Assembly (NCBI GenBank): GCA_031308135.1
Contig: JAHLJT010008446.1
Coordinates: forward strand, 164,288,006-164,352,005
Direction: 5' to 3'
Source: Acheta domesticus
Lineage: Eukaryota > Arthropoda > Insecta > Orthoptera > Gryllidae
Length of the DNA stretch: 64,000 bases
Both the position numbers and the translations under genes were made by a program. Shown here one piece after another: positions 34,986 through 45,980 of the stretch; the first letter of the stretch is position 1, and every line of letters begins with the position of its first letter. The notes under the pieces are model-generated. The model did not search any database. It worked only from the letters and a program-made list of their open reading frames with translations, and was not told where the DNA came from.

Positions 34986-35700
34986 CCAATACTTCGTAAG
35001 AAGAGAAAGTTATGTAATCGTGCGGCGGAAAACGGGGAATTTTCGCCAGAAAATCTCTTATAGCAGGGGTCTGGTGACAGAAAAGTGGATAAAACCTGTT
35101 GCTAAATTTAGAAAAAAAATCCTCTATCTCGTGGTGTAGTCAAAATCCATGATTTGTTGCTTCATCATACTTCAAAATTGATTGACGGCATTCCGTCCGT
35201 CTGTCCGTCTGCGGTCAACGCTAGCGCCTAAACCGTTCGGTCGATTTTCTTCAAAATTGATATTCCCCGATGGTTTTGACTCGTCTCAAGGCCTCTTGAA
35301 TTTGAAACCGATATCTTAGTATTTGAGGATACTTTACATGAAGCCCATTTTGAGATTTTGTAAATTAAAAAAAATGGCTCCAAATTTTTTGATATTTTGT
35401 TGTTGAATAGTGCGAAGAACGTTGAATGGAATGACGTAGGCATCATTTTCATTGATAGGCCCTATTTTTCGAAAATTGCAAAAAAAACTGTTTAAAAACT
35501 GTAAAATTGAAGATAGAGATTTTCGCCTCAGACAAAGTCGGTTGTACAAAATTAGCACTTCAAATAAGGTCATGTACCATTTTTTGGAAAAACGAATAGT
35601 TTTTGTGTAAATTGCGATTCAGATTGACAAAAAAAATTTCTCAAAAACCGCTGCAAATTTTTTCTTTAAATTTTCTGAACGTGTGTAAGAAGGGAAGGTA
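34986..35700 (+). repeat. T/A-rich foldback-arm repeat, single arm
   Basis: Same family as the foldback arms at 46-47 kb, here in left-arm orientation. It contains AGAGAAAGTTATGTAAT near the tip, AAAAGTGGATAAAACC, a GTGGTGTAG block, TCCGTCCGTCTGTCCGTCTG, GCGCCTAAACCGT and TACTTTACATGAAGCCC, then T-rich sequence with GGCTCCAAATTTTTTG. It follows the Jockey element and precedes the TIR element. Confidence 0.75.
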
Positions 35701-35710
35701 AATATATAAA

Positions 35711-36864
35711 TAAACTAGTGGTGCTATAGAATGGCACATACTTTCTCGCAGTAGTTATTTTCCAAATGCCGATCATCCGATAAATTATGTGGAGTGAACC
35801 GTTCACCGCTGCCTTTCTTGGTCATGTTTTTTGAAAGACATGTTTTTCGCATGTTGACAATTGCCGACTTCCTAATGATAGAAGTGATACAAGATCGTTT
35901 TGACTGAAATATTAGCAGTTGTTCCGCAAGTCGGTCCCGTAGCGCGGTTGGTTAATGCACCTTTGGTTTGAGATCTTCAATAAGGAAGGTACCGAGTTCG
36001 ATCCCCCGTGGGGAATTTTAATTTGATGAATGTGATGTTGCAGGAAAAAAACACCGAAGAGTGTAGATACTTTATTGAAAATCATTTGAAGTACTTCTAC
36101 TCACGAATAGATTCAATATAGATAAATAGACAGGACTTGTCTGTGTTTTCCCTAACTGCGTCTTTTAAACAATTTTTCAACTCTGTTATTCGATTTCTGA
36201 AGCGTATGACATGTGAAATCATCAGTTGTCTAGTATATATCTGTATGAACCAGTTTAAGTAAAATTATGAGCATTTTAATGCTAAATTCTAATACAATAT
36301 AACCAGAAGGCATGCGATAAACTTACAATCCCGAACGGTTTAGGAATTGTTAATAATTTCTAGGCTTACGAATACTTCGTAATGCGGTTTATCGCTGCCT
36401 TTCTTGGTCATGTTATAAAGACACGTTTTTCGCATGTTGAAAATTACCGGCTCCTAATGATAAAATTGATAGAATTACGTTTTGACTAAAATATAAGTAA
36501 TTGCGATAAATGTCGTGGAAATGTCTGTATATATTTGTTCAAATTTTTAACTTTTAACAATTTTTTGTATCTCTTCTCATATTTGTAAAGCGTATTACCA
36601 TCGTATCAATACTTTCATTGTCATGCATTTACCATTTTATAGGTCCGTTCTATTCTTTTATGGCTCTGTTCGACTGAGGCGGTGTTGGTGTTGCGTATTG
36701 GTATAAGTGCCGGTTCGTTGAATTTGAGTTTCGTTTGTCGGGTCTCGGTACCGAAATGGTTCGCTGGTATAGTACACTTTTGCTTGTTTATGGAGTAGTG
36801 GAATAGCAGGGACCGTATAGAAGTAGAGCGAGAAAGTATGTGCGTTGGAAGCACCACTAGTTTA
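35711..36864. mobile_element. Short TIR DNA element, non-autonomous (candidate)
   Basis: The left end TAAACTAGTGGTGCT (35711-35725) is matched by its exact reverse complement at 36850-36864. A second matched block follows inside both ends (CACATACTTTCTCGC at 35736-35750, reversed near 36827-36841). The element is about 1.15 kb with no transposase, as expected of a non-autonomous element. Its interior carries two diverged copies of a motif beginning GCTGCCTTTCTTGGTCATG (about 35810 and 36390), plus the tRNA-like segment at 35933-36017. A related tip lies at about 48168-48198. Confidence 0.65.
35933..36017 (+). other. tRNA-like segment (pseudogene or SINE head)
   Basis: Begins GGTCCCGTAGCGCGGTTGG (A-box-like, with a near-complete D arm) and ends with GAGTTCGATCCC (B-box-like) and GTGGGGA. 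The anticodon arm has a CCTT/AAGG stem but an oversized loop, the T stem does not pair, and the acceptor stem pairs poorly. It is therefore not a functional tRNA; a polymerase III promoter remnant is the likeliest reading. Confidence 0.4.
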
Positions 36865-37600
36865 GGTTGTGAACATGCTTTTAATCAGCGGGTAAGTTGC
36901 ATTTGCAACACTTACTAAATCCAGTTTTTTAAATACTTTGACATGGGCTCAAATGACCACAGTAGTTGAAGCGCCATCTAAACCCTATTCATTTAGTCAA
37001 TCTCTTCTTCAGAATTTTGTACATTGGAGGTGTGAATGCTCTCGTTCTCTTGAAAAGCATGAAGTAAGACTGCGTAAGAGGCCGCAGAAAATGTTTGCAC
37101 AATTTTGATTTTTTTAAAATTTGTATAATTAAAAGAGAATTAATGTCTTCTTCCTTTGGGTATCCGTACGTTTCTAGGTCAGTATAGACGACGAAGAGCA
37201 AGAATTAACCAGAAAACTACGCAGATGCATTAAATTCGGCCGGGTGAAGAATACAACTACACCAATGGGTTAAATGTGTGGACAGTTCACTTGCAAACAG
37301 AAATACAAGTGATATTATCACTGTATCACATGTTCTAATGCTGTGTAAAGCATATTTTGTTGTCAGATGAGTTCACAATTTGTAACTATGTTCATGATTT
37401 TTAAAATGTATTACTCGTAGAAATAAAAAGATAATTCTGTATGTTATAAAATAGTTATTCGAAATGAGTCAAACAATGTCGTACTATAGTTATATAATGA
37501 GATAATGTCTCCTTATGCACGTAAAATCGAAAAAATCGCGATGTTGCACGGAGTGCAAAGCGCACTCGCTGGTGTGATAAAATAAAGCGCGCCCGCTCGA
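36865..37600. other. slit intron, unassigned
   Basis: AT-rich, no recognised motif. The short minus-strand open frame at 36989-37201 has no family signature. Confidence 0.5.
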
Positions 37601-37619
37601 GGGATAAGCACATTAAAAT

Positions 37620-39300
37620 CTCTTCCACTCACATCTCTGGATCCATCCACTACTAACTTTGGTTTGCATTTCACCTTGTTGTCCACGCACTTTCGTTTGA
37701 ATATCTATTTGTTACGTGGAACATTTCCGTTCTTCTTGCCGTTCCACTACGTCTTACGTATTATAGTTTTGCAAACTCTTAAGCACTTGTATTGCTTTCT
37801 CCCATTCATTGCAGTCGGGTCCATTCATCGCGTGTAGATATCTTTTCGCGGTTGATTCTACAGCCATGTTCGCAGCAGCTTCATGCCTTACGACAGGGCG
37901 CCTCGCTCTAGATCTAGACGTTTTTCAAACTCGTGCTTCAGTATCAGGATCGTTTGAAAGATTTATGACAATATTCTTCGTCTGATTGTTTTCTTCTTCA
38001 ATTTCTTCACTGATTTGACAAACATTTTCGTCGATATCTGAGACAGGGTCATATTGTGGCGGCGGTGGTGTAACGGTTAGCTATCGAACTGTTGTACCCA
38101 AGTTCGCGGGTTCAAACCCGATTGAAGCAATGGATATTTTAGGGGCGAAAAAACCGTCGTTCGTCTTCCTCCGGAGAGGAAGTAAAGCCGGCTGTCCCAT
38201 GTTAGTAGATTTACTGCATGTAAAAGATCCTCAAGCCTAAATGACGCCTCTGAGCAAAATTCAAAATCGCCTGTTTCGTCGCCCATGGAATACCTTCTTT
38301 CTCCGCTAGTTGGTGAAAGGAGCGTAACGAAATTTGCGTGGTCAGACGGAAGAGCAGGCCTCATGGCCTGAGTCTCGCCACGTAAAATAAGGCAATTCAA
38401 TTAATTCTCTGTCCTACTCGAGTGTTCACTAAAACATCATTGTTCTCAGTTAGGGAGTTTTCAGTTTTTATCTGTGAAATCGCCGTTAAGAAGATCGTAA
38501 TCCAAATAGTTTACATTTTCTTGTTTCGAAATATCCTATGATTTGTATTCTATCTCCGACTCAATAAATACCACATCCTTCGATTCACATATGTCTTCGT
38601 TTTCCAACCCATATATTCGCTAAACTCTGCGACATCTCGAATATCTTACGAAGATACCGCATTTGCCTCTTCTCTCCAATTTATTCGTATTTTCTTCGAA
38701 TTGTTAAAGAAAACTTTGCAGTAAGATGTGACACCGTGGGTTTGATTCCAGACCACAACTGTTAAGGAACTCTACCATTTCCATGTTTGTTGGGGGTAGG
38801 CATCTACAGCAGTTTGCGCAGCCTCCGCCCAGAATATTAATGTTAAACCGGAATCTATTAACAAAGTTCTTGTGGCATTTAGGACAGTCCAATTAGCTCT
38901 TTCAGTTATTCCGTTGCTTTGTGCTATATATGGTACCGTCCTTGCGCATTTAATTCCTTTATTTTTGTAAACAATTTGTAGAGTGGCGTTGATAAATTCC
39001 TTGCCATTGTCAGTCTAACACATTTCACTTTACACTGCTCTTAATTTTCTCTTCTTTGAATAAATTCACTAACCAATCTGCACATTCGTGTTTGTGTTTT
39101 ACAAACTCTGCGACTGTTTTGATCAACAATCAACAACACATGTCTTGTCCCTCCCAGTGAAGTCACCGGCGTGGGACCGCTTAAATCTACGTGCAGTCTC
39201 TCCAAAACACGTGAAACACTTTCAGTGTCTACCTCTTTGAACGGAAGTCTCGTAAATTTTCCTTGCAAACAACTGTCACATGTTTTATTCACTCGAAATA
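37620..39300 (-). mobile_element. Ty1/copia-type LTR retrotransposon pol fragment
   Basis: Minus-strand remnant of a copia-type pol. The frame at 39292-39041 includes a pre-integrase Cys motif with CDSCLQGKFTRLPFK and then LHVDLSGPTPVTSLGG, the start of the integrase core. After frame changes the integrase core continues (about 39020-38800) with recognisable NGKEF, YIAQSNGI and RANWTVLNATRTLL blocks. Past the inserted SINE, about 38050-37640 resembles the linker into the RT (DCNEWEKAIQVL). LTRs, protease and most of the RT are missing. Stops and frameshifts make it inactive. Confidence 0.75.
38050..38405 (+). mobile_element. tRNA-derived SINE (family 2), near full length
   Basis: The head carries an A box TGGTGTAACGGTTAGC and a B box GCGGGTTCAAACCCG (about 38106-38120), the layout of a polymerase III promoter. 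The tRNA-unrelated body includes GGGGCGAAAAAACCGTCGTT, TTAGTAGATTTACTGCATG, CCTCAAGCCTAAATGACGCC and GGAAGAGCAGGCCTCATGGC. The same body recurs at 47590-47765 (inverted) and 59096-59345. It is inserted into the copia pol remnant, splitting it. The 3' end is AATAAGGCAATTCAATTAA without a long poly(A). Confidence 0.8.
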
Positions 39301-39319
39301 ATCAGTGCGTTCTGCAGTG

Positions 39320-39740
39320 ATTTACAGATAATTTAATTTTGGAGGGTACTTTACGTGAACCCCTGGGATATTTTCAAAATTTTGAAAACAAATTGCACCA
39401 AATCTTTGTCGGATATCGTAAATGAGAATGGTACAGGTCTCATTTCCGTCAAAATCCCTGATTTTTCGAAAATTGAAAAAAAAAATTGAAGACTTTTCTA
39501 ATAATGAAATGCTTTCATCAGAAACATCTGGAAATAAAGTCATGCTCAATTTTTCGAAAATGTGAGGATTTTTTGAGTAATTTTGCGTGAAACAAGCAAT
39601 TTGTAAATTTTTAACAATTATTTTCTCAGAAATGGCTCCAATTTTTTTCACGTATGTAGCAAAGTACAATAAAGTGGCGCCGGTTCCATTTCCGGCTCTC
39701 TCTTTATACTTCGAAAATTGAAAAAAATATTCAGAATGAT
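39320..39740 (+). repeat. T/A-rich foldback-arm repeat, partial
   Basis: Matches the inner part of the left arm at about 46350-46720: GGAGGGTACTTTACGTGAAC, a GATATTTTCAAAATTTTG block, a CGAAAATTGAAAAAAA block and TTCATCAGAAACATCTGGAA. It lacks the outer tip. No gene. Confidence 0.6.
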
Positions 39741-40229
39741 AAATTGGATTTTCCCGCGCTTTTCACGCTGGCAAAATTTTCACGAATTAGCAAAACGGTG
39801 TTAATCGTACAATATAGATAACATTCTTATGAAGGGAAATACAAGTAGATTTAAGGAAGGTAATTGTATTTAACGTAGAACTGTAACGTCAAAATGTCTA
39901 TAAGAATCACGCTTTATTTATCCAGAAAAAAGAAAAATATTTTTTTGTGACACAGTGTTATTAGCTCTCGTCAATTTATTCAAGACAAGTTGTGTGGAAT
40001 ATTACTCTTTATTTTCTGTATGTTTTGCACTTGTAATAGTTAAATTTATTCACGTTCGTTTCATTTCTAAAAGTTAGAAATTACTACAGTTGCTGGCACA
40101 GGCGCTTGTTGGAATTGGACATTTTCAAGTTATAAGTGAGCTTTTAGTATGGAAGAAATAACTGTTTCAATATTACTCAATTATTTCCAATAAAGCAAGA
40201 AAGCACATGCTGTTGTAACATCTGTAGTT
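39741..40229. other. slit intron, unassigned
   Basis: AT-rich, no recognised feature on either strand. Confidence 0.5.
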
Positions 40230-40690
40230 TTCTTTGGGGGCTGTCAAAGATATTCTTTACGTACCACCATTGCTAACAACAATAGAGGAACTGAAGAATT
40301 GTGTTGTTGATGCTGTAAAGACTGAAGAAAAGCTCCATCGTGTTGAGTTGGAATTAGATTATTGTATAGATGAGTGTCGTGTGATGAAAGAAGGACGCAT
40401 GTAACTTTTATGAAAAATCTTGGAGCGATAACAGTTGCATCAGTGTGTTATAAATATTAGTTCCTGAAATATAAATATTTAAAATCCGATGAATCATTTG
40501 TAATAAACCGATTTATCATGATTTTGTGTTATTATAGAAATAAATTTCCCTCTATTATCCTCCTAAGTTTTTAACCTTTGCGAAGATTTGAACATGAACG
40601 TGAGGTCCACTAAGAGCACTTAAACGCTGAGGAGCTAAATTGACAGTTTTACTTCTATATCAAGTTTATTGTATTGATATGAAAGTATTT
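40230..40690 (+). mobile_element. Possible DDE transposase C-terminal remnant
   Basis: Frame-broken + strand sequence resembling the tail of insect Tc1/mariner-like transposases that carry a DUF4817-type N-terminus: FFFWGLSKI.. then YRCVPPLL-like and TIEELKN-like blocks, ending in RVMKEGRM-like sequence and LGAITVASVCYKY. The resemblance is from memory of family pattern only, and no catalytic residue is visible. Confidence 0.4.
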
Positions 40691-40854
40691 TGTGAATAAA
40701 TTGTTACGGTCATTATCTACGAATTATGTTGTTTTAGATTTAGTGATACAACTTCTATAATTTGCAGTAAAAAATCAATGAATTTTTTCCTAATGTTTTT
40801 GTGTGTTGTGCTGTGTATTACAAGTCTCTTCATAATGTATATCTTATATTTCAG

Positions 40855-40994
40855 TTGTCACTGTCCACCTGGATATACTGGCGATCGCTGTGAAACCGAC
40901 ATAAATGACTGTCTTAATAACAAATGCGAAAACAATGCTACGTGTGTTGATCTAATCCAATCCTACGAATGTCACTGCCAACCTGGTTTCATGG
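40855..40994 (+). CDS. slit: slit exon: end of EGF 2 and most of EGF 3
   Basis: Follows an ATATTTCAG acceptor. Its first base completes the Ser codon begun at 4482. It encodes [20 protein letters not shown], the last three Cys of EGF 2 and the start of EGF 3, then [23 protein letters not shown] 3 carries the calcium-binding consensus DINDC...N.ATC.D.....C.C. It ends ATGG before a GTAAGT donor at 40995. The open frame starting at 40778 runs through the intron and is not coding. It pairs in phase with the exon at 45124. Confidence 0.95.
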
Positions 40995-41279
40995 GTAAGT
41001 ATATTAGAAAATTGAATGTTTAAAAATAGTATGTACTAAATATCCCAGCATTTTTCTCGTTTTGTTTACGGTACATATCAGATTGAATCTTGACTATCTT
41101 GAAACCGTCAAGAAAGAATATTATGTAAAATTATAGATCTATTCCTATATAAATTCTGCATATGGGGATATTGCACTATATACATTTGAAAGTATTGTGT
41201 ACGCAGTACGGGATGCGACCGCCAGATGACATCTTCAGTGCATTGGTGTCTAGTAGAAAACACATACACACGTTAGTAT
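40995..41279. other. slit intron, unassigned
   Basis: Begins with the GTAAGT donor. No recognised feature before the mariner remnant. Confidence 0.5.
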
Positions 41280-42175
41280 TCTAGAGACGGTGTTTCGAGA
41301 TGGACTAAAGTTGATCAGCGAACAATGTAAAAATTGCATTCCTGCGTGGCAAAAATGTTCGTGAGTACCATGCAGAGAGGCATTGGGTGATAGGGCATTG
41401 CCCTATCGAACTGTTGCACGTTAGGTGGAGGCCTTCAAATGTGGACGCGACAGTGTTCCGCATTTTACAGAATGACTTGAAGATGCACTAGGTTTGTGCC
41501 AAGTGGGTGCTTTAACATGCTTTAACTCAGGTGCAAAAATGGACTCGATACGAGACATGACGTATCAATCTGGAGCCATTCCAACATGAAGGAAATGAGA
41601 TGTTGAATCACAGTATTGCTATTGATGAAACGTGGACACGAGCGTATGAACAGAGTAAAAGAGGCAATCAAGTGGATGGCGGCGTCATGGTCCACAAATC
41701 AAGTTTCGACAAAATCCATCACCCACGAAGGTTTTGCTTGTTTTGGCTTATAACTACCAAGGCATTCTCGTGTGTCATTCTGTTCGTGAGGGCCAGACTC
41801 TCACTGCCACGTCCTACAGATCATTCCTGCTGCACTCTCTGCGTCGTACACATCGGATGGAACGTCCAGGGCTTCTCAACAGTGTAGTACTCCTCCATGA
41901 TAATGCAACAAGCCACGCTGCAGCCTGTGTCCAGAACCTTGTGCGGTGGTGGGGGTGGGAGATCTTGAAACACCCTTCGTTCTCCCCTGATCTCAGTCCG
42001 TGAAACTTTGATCTCATTCCAAAAATGAAGACGCCTCTGGAAAGTGGTTTGCATTCAGGGAGGTCATCCTCACAGCGCATCGACGAGAGTTGGCGTGCAT
42101 AGACGCATCACACACAGCTGATGCTATTCAGTCTCTACTTCATCGTTTGCAAAAGTCTGTGGAAATGGAAAACTG
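41280..42175 (+). mobile_element. mariner element remnant (DD34D transposase)
   Basis: A decayed transposase on the + strand. The N-terminal part is weak (EQCVKIAFLRGKNVRE at about 41320). The catalytic part is clear: AIDETWTRAYE (first Asp present, about 41620), MLVLAYNYQGILVCHSV (41734), VVLLHDNATSHAAACVQNLV (second Asp present), RWWGWEILKHPSFSPDLSP. At the position of the third catalytic Asp, 34 residues after the second, the codon is AAC (Asn), preceded by TGA where a Cys codon is usual (about 41999-42006). Thus the element lost catalytic capacity. Further coding continues (NFDLIPKMKTPL). It is distinct from the mariner fragment at 29875. Confidence 0.85.
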
Positions 42176-42249
42176 TATTGAAAGCGTTTTCTTTTCATTT
42201 ACTATTAATTTCTTATTACGGAACCAATTTGGAAATCTGATGTACTATT

Positions 42250-42975
42250 TACGGTTTCTTTATTGCAAAGAGAACTCCGAATCAATCGTAATAAAAACTG
42301 ATCTTCCGTTTCGAATCGTTGAGGGCATATCGTTTGCTTGTATTAGGAAGAGAATAGGGCCTAAAATCTATTCCTGCGTGTCTTCATGTGCAATTGGCAA
42401 TGAATTGGAAAGGAGTATACATAATGTTCCATCATTCCAGAAAGGTTTTTCTACTCTGAGATCGGTGTTAATACTTTAAACCAATCTAGAGCAATACCAG
42501 GGATTCCATGTGGAGGTAATTTTGAAAGTAAAATGTTATGATTAATGAAGTCAAAAGCTTTTCAAAGATCTAAAAATATTCCATTAGGTAAGAAAAAAAT
42601 ATGGATGTTTCCATAGATTTTGATTTTCGACATCCATGTTGACAATCTGAAAACGCGTCGTGTTTACTGAGAAAAGCTTCCATTCGTATGTAAAAAAGTC
42701 TCTAATTTATTTGAAAAGCCTAACAAAAGAGAAACTGACTGATCATTTTGATCATTTTTTCATTTTTGTTACCTTTTGGAAGAGCAGCTTAATGTTAGCT
42801 GTTTTAGAAATTTATGGAAAAGTTCCAATGCATAAGAATGCATTAAATATGTGAGTTAACGGGGGTATAAACGCAGGCCCACAAGTCTTTAACAAACAGT
42901 CCGGAAAATCATCAAAACAGGCGGTATATTTCTTTTTTAGTTTATGTATTATTTCGAGAATTTCGTTGGAAAAAG
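42250..42975 (-). mobile_element. LINE reverse transcriptase fragment (CR1/Jockey type)
   Basis: Minus strand, frame-broken RT. From 42975 downward it reads EIIHKLKKKYTACFDDFPDC, LKTCGPAFIPPLTHIFNAFL and GTFP, then a region with SFSFVRLFK, then GIFLDL and KAFDFINHNILLSKL (motif A, with a TGA between the two parts), PGIALDWFK, and after a gap ILGPILFLIQANDMPSTI (motif B side). These blocks belong to RTs of CR1/Jockey-type LINEs. The catalytic YxDD box is not visible. It differs from both the Jockey element at 31 kb and the R4/Dong-like family. Confidence 0.75.
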
Positions 42976-45123
42976 TTTCAGAATCACGGAGACTTTAAAT
43001 GCAAGAGACGTGCAAAAATATGCTCATTGTGCTCTATGTTCGCAAATAACGTCCAGTTCGCAAATAATCTCGTTCACATGAAACGCATCTTCGATGGAAT
43101 CAAAGATTTACTTGTACCTGGTCACTAACTATCCCATCGGCATGACCTCCAAGCAATAATTTTCGAACAAATTGATTCGATTCATGGATCTCATTACTAA
43201 GACCCATTTATACGGAGAAACTGGTTGCTGGATGAACTCCATTGAATGGCAGAAAATACTTGTACCACATATTCTTCAGAACTATCGTGAGAGTTGTGAT
43301 GTGGAGATACGTGGCCGCCGTATGAAACGGAAGCGGCGTGATCGGAAGTTGCTCGATGGAGGAGCGTGCGACGCTCCCGGCGCGCGGCACGCGGCTCGTG
43401 GACGCCAGTCAGGCGACGGACGTGCCGGGCCTCAACGGAGCAGACAAGCCGACATTTAATGTTGCTTGTTTCACGCATATGCTTTTCTGTTTCAATGACT
43501 AGTAACTGAGAATTTTGGCATTTGAAATTCCCGTTAATATTATGACCCAAACTGGTGCCTGAAGCTCATTGACTGAAGCCGGATACGATATGCAAGAGCC
43601 CACACGTGTCTTTTCACCATCGTTATTCCGTTTGATTTTGATACATAATCGATTAGATTGGTATCGATCGACATTTGATTTGGAGTTCACATCTCGTGAT
43701 TGAGCCTGCATTCAAATATTGGTAAAAAAATTGTTCCAATCACATTTTGGCGCGAATTTCAAGTTTTGAAACTGATAAATTGATTTTAATTATTTTTCAC
43801 TATCATCCACATTGTTTAAAAATCTGAAAAAATATATGGTATAGAATGATATGGGACATATTCTAGAGGAAAAAATTGAGGCAGTACTCCCAAGTTATCG
43901 CGTCGAAAATCAAGTTCAATATTTTTTTTTTCTATTTGAATTTGGTGGCAAAAGTGGTTGAGAAAAAACCTTCAAATTCACCTATTTTTCTCCGACTCTG
44001 CAATTTAACAGCTTGATACATGTAATAGAAGCTGAGAAAAATAAAATATGAAAAACTATTCTCATTGTATCTCTGCAGCAAATTGCCCTAGGAGGCTGAT
44101 TTTTTTTTGGAATCTCCCACATTTTCTATTCTCTTCCACTTGAGTGTCGCGATTATAGATTTGGTTAGGGGGGACTTTTCTTCCCATTTATTCGGGTATA
44201 CCCTTTAACTGTCTCTAGGACACTCAAAGTAGTTCTTAAAATTGATTGACGAATATGTTGTGGTTTCTTCTTCTCCTCCACGAATTACACACATACTTGT
44301 ATTTCGATAAATAATTTATTCAAACAATAGTTGTAGTGAACAATGTTAAGAGAAGGAGAGAGTGCGTGCAACCTCCACGTTCACATTTTTCTCTAAGACT
44401 ACCTTCCTCATCGCATCTCACCCTTCCCTCCCCCTCCATTCACTTCCGCCACCCGTCCCAGGAATGTGGCCAAGCCTTTGGCAAGCATTTCGCGCGCACC
44501 TCACCCGCACGAATGCCTCGAAACTCGTCTCCGAGAAGCGGTCGCAACATAATAATTGTTAGTGGAACTTAACGAGTATTATGTATTAGGTCCATGCTCA
44601 AAACGTATTGATATAACTATAGATTATACTTTACCAATTGTGAGACCGCAAAATTCACGAATTTTCATTCTGCGATAACAAGCCTTGTTACCTCGCTAAG
44701 ATTTTAAATTTTTCGCAAAACTAAATAAACGTATATAAAAATAGCCCTGGTGCTTTTTAAATAAATTATTTCTCGCTCTCGTCCAAATACCTTTAAACTT
44801 TACGCCGTTCGTTCAAATTATATAATTATCTTTTTACTGCTTTGAACACAAAGTGTCCTTCAATTTCGCCATAAGAATTACTTCTTACTGTTCCGTTAGA
44901 AGTACTCAATAAAAATTACCTTCTTCATGTCAAAAGATACATGTTTAAAAATGCAACATACTAATTAAAAAGTACTTAAATAATAGGCCGCATGCCTACC
45001 AAAACTCGTCCCGATCGTGCGATGTATTCATTGGTGTTCAGTTAAGAGAATGTATAAATTTGAGTCGTGAGTAGTTATGAAGTAACAGTTATTAATGGAT
45101 GTCTTGTTAATCTTCTATTTCAG
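42976..45123. other. slit intron, unassigned
   Basis: No supported gene. Positions 43300-43450 are GC-rich and encode an Arg-rich frame with no homologous pattern. Positions 43850-44060 are T/A-rich and loosely similar to foldback arms. Positions 44340-44570 include a pyrimidine-rich CCTTCCCTCCCCC stretch. The last bases form the acceptor of the next slit exon (TTCTATTTCAG). Confidence 0.45.
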
Positions 45124-45293
45124 GCGACTACTGTGAGACCAAAATTCCATTTTGCACATTGGAATATAATCCTTGCCAAAATGGAGCTCATTGTGTAAAT
45201 ATAATCACTGACTACAAATGTGAATGCCTTCCTGGATATTCAGGAGAAAACTGTTCAATAAATGTAGATGATTGTGTCAACAACATATGCCAA
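45124..45293 (+). CDS. slit: slit exon: end of EGF 3, EGF 4, start of EGF 5
   Basis: Acceptor TTCTATTTCAG; the first two bases complete the Gly codon from 40994. It encodes GDYCETKIPFC (end of EGF 3), YNPCQNGAHCVNIITDYKCE (EGF 4), CLPGYSGENCSINVDDCVNN (start of EGF 5) and ends in frame with ICQ before a GTAAGTA donor at 45294. Spacing of Cys and the FC...FNPC-type start of EGF 4 match slit. It is separated from the next exon by a 104-bp intron, by far the shortest in the window. Confidence 0.95.
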
Positions 45294-45397
45294 GTAAGTA
45301 TTGTCTGTTTTTATGAATTTTCCCAAAATGCATCCAATATACGTTAGTAGAGATTTCGAAGTTCACTGATCTTGTATGTTATAATCTGCCCCTCCAG

Positions 45398-45605
45398 AAT
45401 GGCGCTACTTGCATTGACGGAGTTAATGACTATGTTTGTAAGTGTCCGGGAGACCTGACCGGCAAATATTGTGAAATAGCGCCAATGGTAGCAATGTTGT
45501 ATCCACAGACATCCCCTTGCCAGCATCATGACTGCAAAAATGGCATCTGTTTTCAGCCAATGGGATCCAACGATTATGTTTGTAAATGTGCGCCAGGATA
45601 TTCTG
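45398..45605 (+). CDS. slit: slit exon: rest of EGF 5 and EGF 6
   Basis: Starts in frame after CTGCCCCTCCAG. It encodes [20 protein letters not shown] and TGKYCE (end of EGF 5), then the slit-specific spacer with [19 protein letters not shown], then [22 protein letters not shown] 6 precedes the laminin-G domain in slit, and the YPQTSPCQ spacer is a strong slit signature. It ends after the first base of a Gly codon, with a GTAAAG donor at 45606. The next exon is 14.8 kb away. Confidence 0.95.
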
Positions 45606-45980
45606 GTAAAGTACAATGTTATCTTCATATTTTAATTTAATATTATGAACTTTTAGCGATATGCTGATTATGGCCTGAACGTAATGTTCACATGTTCTAA
45701 GATGGCACCTCCGCGAACGCGTTACAAACGTGACATATGAGTTATTCCATGTCAAATCGAACGAATTCCTCGAAAAATTGACCTTGATGTTTTGATTTTT
45801 TAAAACTTCATGTATCCATTCTAATTGCAAAAACCACTCGCTTTTTTAAAAATTTTCATAGAAGTTAATACCTTCAGAGTAATTTGAAGTTAAAAATTAC
45901 AAAATAGCGCGCGTTCTGTCATCTATAAATGCTCATAACTACTTTATTTTAAAAAAACTAGAGAATTCAAACTACCTTCA
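45606..45980. other. slit intron, unassigned
   Basis: No recognised feature between the donor and the foldback element. Confidence 0.5.

Noticed and set aside
35933..36017. Functional tRNA gene
   Set aside because: Acceptor and T stems do not pair and the anticodon loop is oversized.
40778..40854. Extension of the slit exon upstream with a signal-like hydrophobic start
   Set aside because: The hydrophobic stretch is T-rich intron before a clear ATATTTCAG acceptor; phase fits the exon starting at 40855.
43172..43550. Arg-rich frames on both strands
   Set aside because: GC-rich segment without family motifs or splice context.
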